Source: Candidatus Accumulibacter appositus (lineage in GTDB: Bacteria > Pseudomonadota > Gammaproteobacteria > Burkholderiales > Rhodocyclaceae). Taken from it: 64,000 nt of DNA. The stretch lies in contig JEMX01000011.1 in NCBI GenBank assembly GCA_000585055.1, positions 22,184 to 86,183 on the forward strand, written 5' to 3'. Below are positions 63,478 through 64,000 of this stretch, one piece after another (the stretch's first letter is position 1; each line of letters starts with the position of its first letter). A program made the position numbers and the translations under genes. A model generated the notes under the pieces. That model saw only the letters and a list, made by a program, of their open reading frames with translations. It ran no database searches and was not told the DNA's origin.

Positions 63478-63855
63478 AGCCTTTATCTCATCGCTGAGTC
63501 GCGCAACCTGCTGCTGACACTCCTCCAATGTTTTGCTTTGTCGATCGCGGTCAACAGCGAGCTCATCGACTTGAGCTTGCCGCGCCCCCGCGAGTTGGCT
63601 TTGTTCCGCCTTGGCCTTGTTCGCTTGCTCTACCTGCTGAGCACGCTCTGCCGCGAGCTTCTCTGCCACCGCCTTCGCCTGACTGAGTTGCTCGATTTGT
63701 TGCTGCCGTTCCGCAGCGGTCTTCACTTGTTGGTCACGATCCGCCGACAGCTTCTCAAGTTGCGCTTGCCGTTCACTGGCGAGTTGGCTTTGTTCCGCCT
63801 TGGCCTTGTTCGCTTGCTCAATCTGCTGAGCACGCTCTGCCGCGAGCTTCTCTGC
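63478..63855 (-). repeat. 189-bp tandem coding repeats
   Basis: Two full 189-bp units (63667-63855 and 63478-63666), plus part of a third toward the window edge, encode the 63-residue coiled-coil repeat. The second unit has diverged in its last third, while the partial third is nearly identical to the first. Such repeats can expand or contract by recombination. Confidence 0.8.
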
Positions 63856-63903
63856 CGCCACCTTCGCCTGACTGATTCTCTGCCGCCACCTTCGCCTGAC
63901 TGA
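63848..63903. repeat. 28-bp perfect tandem duplication
   Basis: The 28-bp unit starting TTCTCTGCCGCCACC and ending CCTGACTGA occurs twice back to back (63848-63875 and 63876-63903) with no mismatch. Because 28 is not a multiple of three, it breaks the coiled-coil reading frame. Confidence 0.9.
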
Positions 63904-64000
63904 GTTGCTCGATTTGTTGCTGCCGTTCCGCAGCGGTTTTCACTTGTTGGTCACGATCCGCCGACAGTTTCTCAAGTTGCGCTTGCCGTTCACTGGCGAG

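Larger units (their letters stand above)
63253..64000 (-). pseudogene. Repetitive coiled-coil protein, frameshifted, runs off the right edge
   Basis: The 3' part of a gene encoding an Ala/Gln/Glu/Lys-rich coiled coil built of 63-residue (nine-heptad) repeats, e.g. AEKLAAERAQQIEQANKAKA. From the window edge the frame reads in phase down to about 63877, where a 28-bp tandem duplication (63848-63903) shifts it. The upstream frame then ends within about 20 codons, while the downstream frame stays open to the stop at 63253. The product function is unknown; it may be a scaffold or tether in the glycan cluster. It is directly coupled to the FkbM gene. The remaining intact frame from GTG 63861 (202 aa) could still be translated. 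Confidence 0.75.

Overview
The window reads as chromosomal DNA of a denitrifying betaproteobacterium, most likely of the Rhodocyclales (Candidatus Accumulibacter / Dechloromonas / Azonexus relatives). This rests on high GC, a Sec-exported clade II nitrous oxide reductase cluster, heme d1 genes with a nirDL fusion, and typical betaproteobacterial housekeeping genes. The taxon is inferred; there is no rRNA here.

Left third (1-23.1 kb): respiration and copper. After trxC, a metallo-beta-lactamase-fold protein, a ChaA-type antiporter, fabI and an AsmA protein comes a minus-strand nirF-nirDL-nirG-nirH group for heme d1 synthesis. A complete minus-strand nos cluster follows: nosZ, two c-type cytochromes, nosB, nosD, nosG, nosH, nosF, nosL, nosY and a TlpA-like thioredoxin. 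An FNR-type box lies upstream of nosZ. Divergent to nosZ are an anchored 155-aa protein, a Sco1/SenC protein and a PCu(A)C copper chaperone.

Middle (23.1-32.4 kb): a 3.5-kb genomic islet sits in a tRNA-Thr(CGT) gene and is bounded by 97-bp direct repeats. It carries a frameshifted tyrosine integrase, a RelE/HigBA-type toxin-antitoxin pair and an IS3-type transposase fragment. A perfect SOS-box palindrome with a small ORF lies just outside it. Then come amiC, tsaE, queG, ETF-ubiquinone oxidoreductase and a tRNA Pro-Arg-His cluster.

Right half (32.7-64 kb): a large ABC-type capsule (K-antigen) locus. A 2573-aa reducing type I polyketide/fatty-acid synthase is followed by a PLP-dependent alpha-oxoamine synthase. 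Facing them are a KpsS-like protein, a short-chain reductase and an LtaS/MdoB-like phosphotransferase. The set resembles the rhizobial rkpA/rkpGHIJ genes and could build a sphingoid-like lipid for the capsule. Export genes (kpsE-, kpsM-, kpsT- and KpsD/Wza-like) follow, with gmd-fcl for GDP-L-fucose, ugd for UDP-glucuronate, several glycosyltransferases (GT4, GT2, a GT10-like fucosyltransferase, a GT2-GT47 fusion), a single-domain KpsC-like protein, an FkbM methyltransferase and a repetitive coiled-coil gene broken by a 28-bp tandem duplication at the right edge. From about 54.7 kb rightward the DNA looks more A/T-rich, with several long gene-poor gaps, which suggests horizontally acquired glycan genes.
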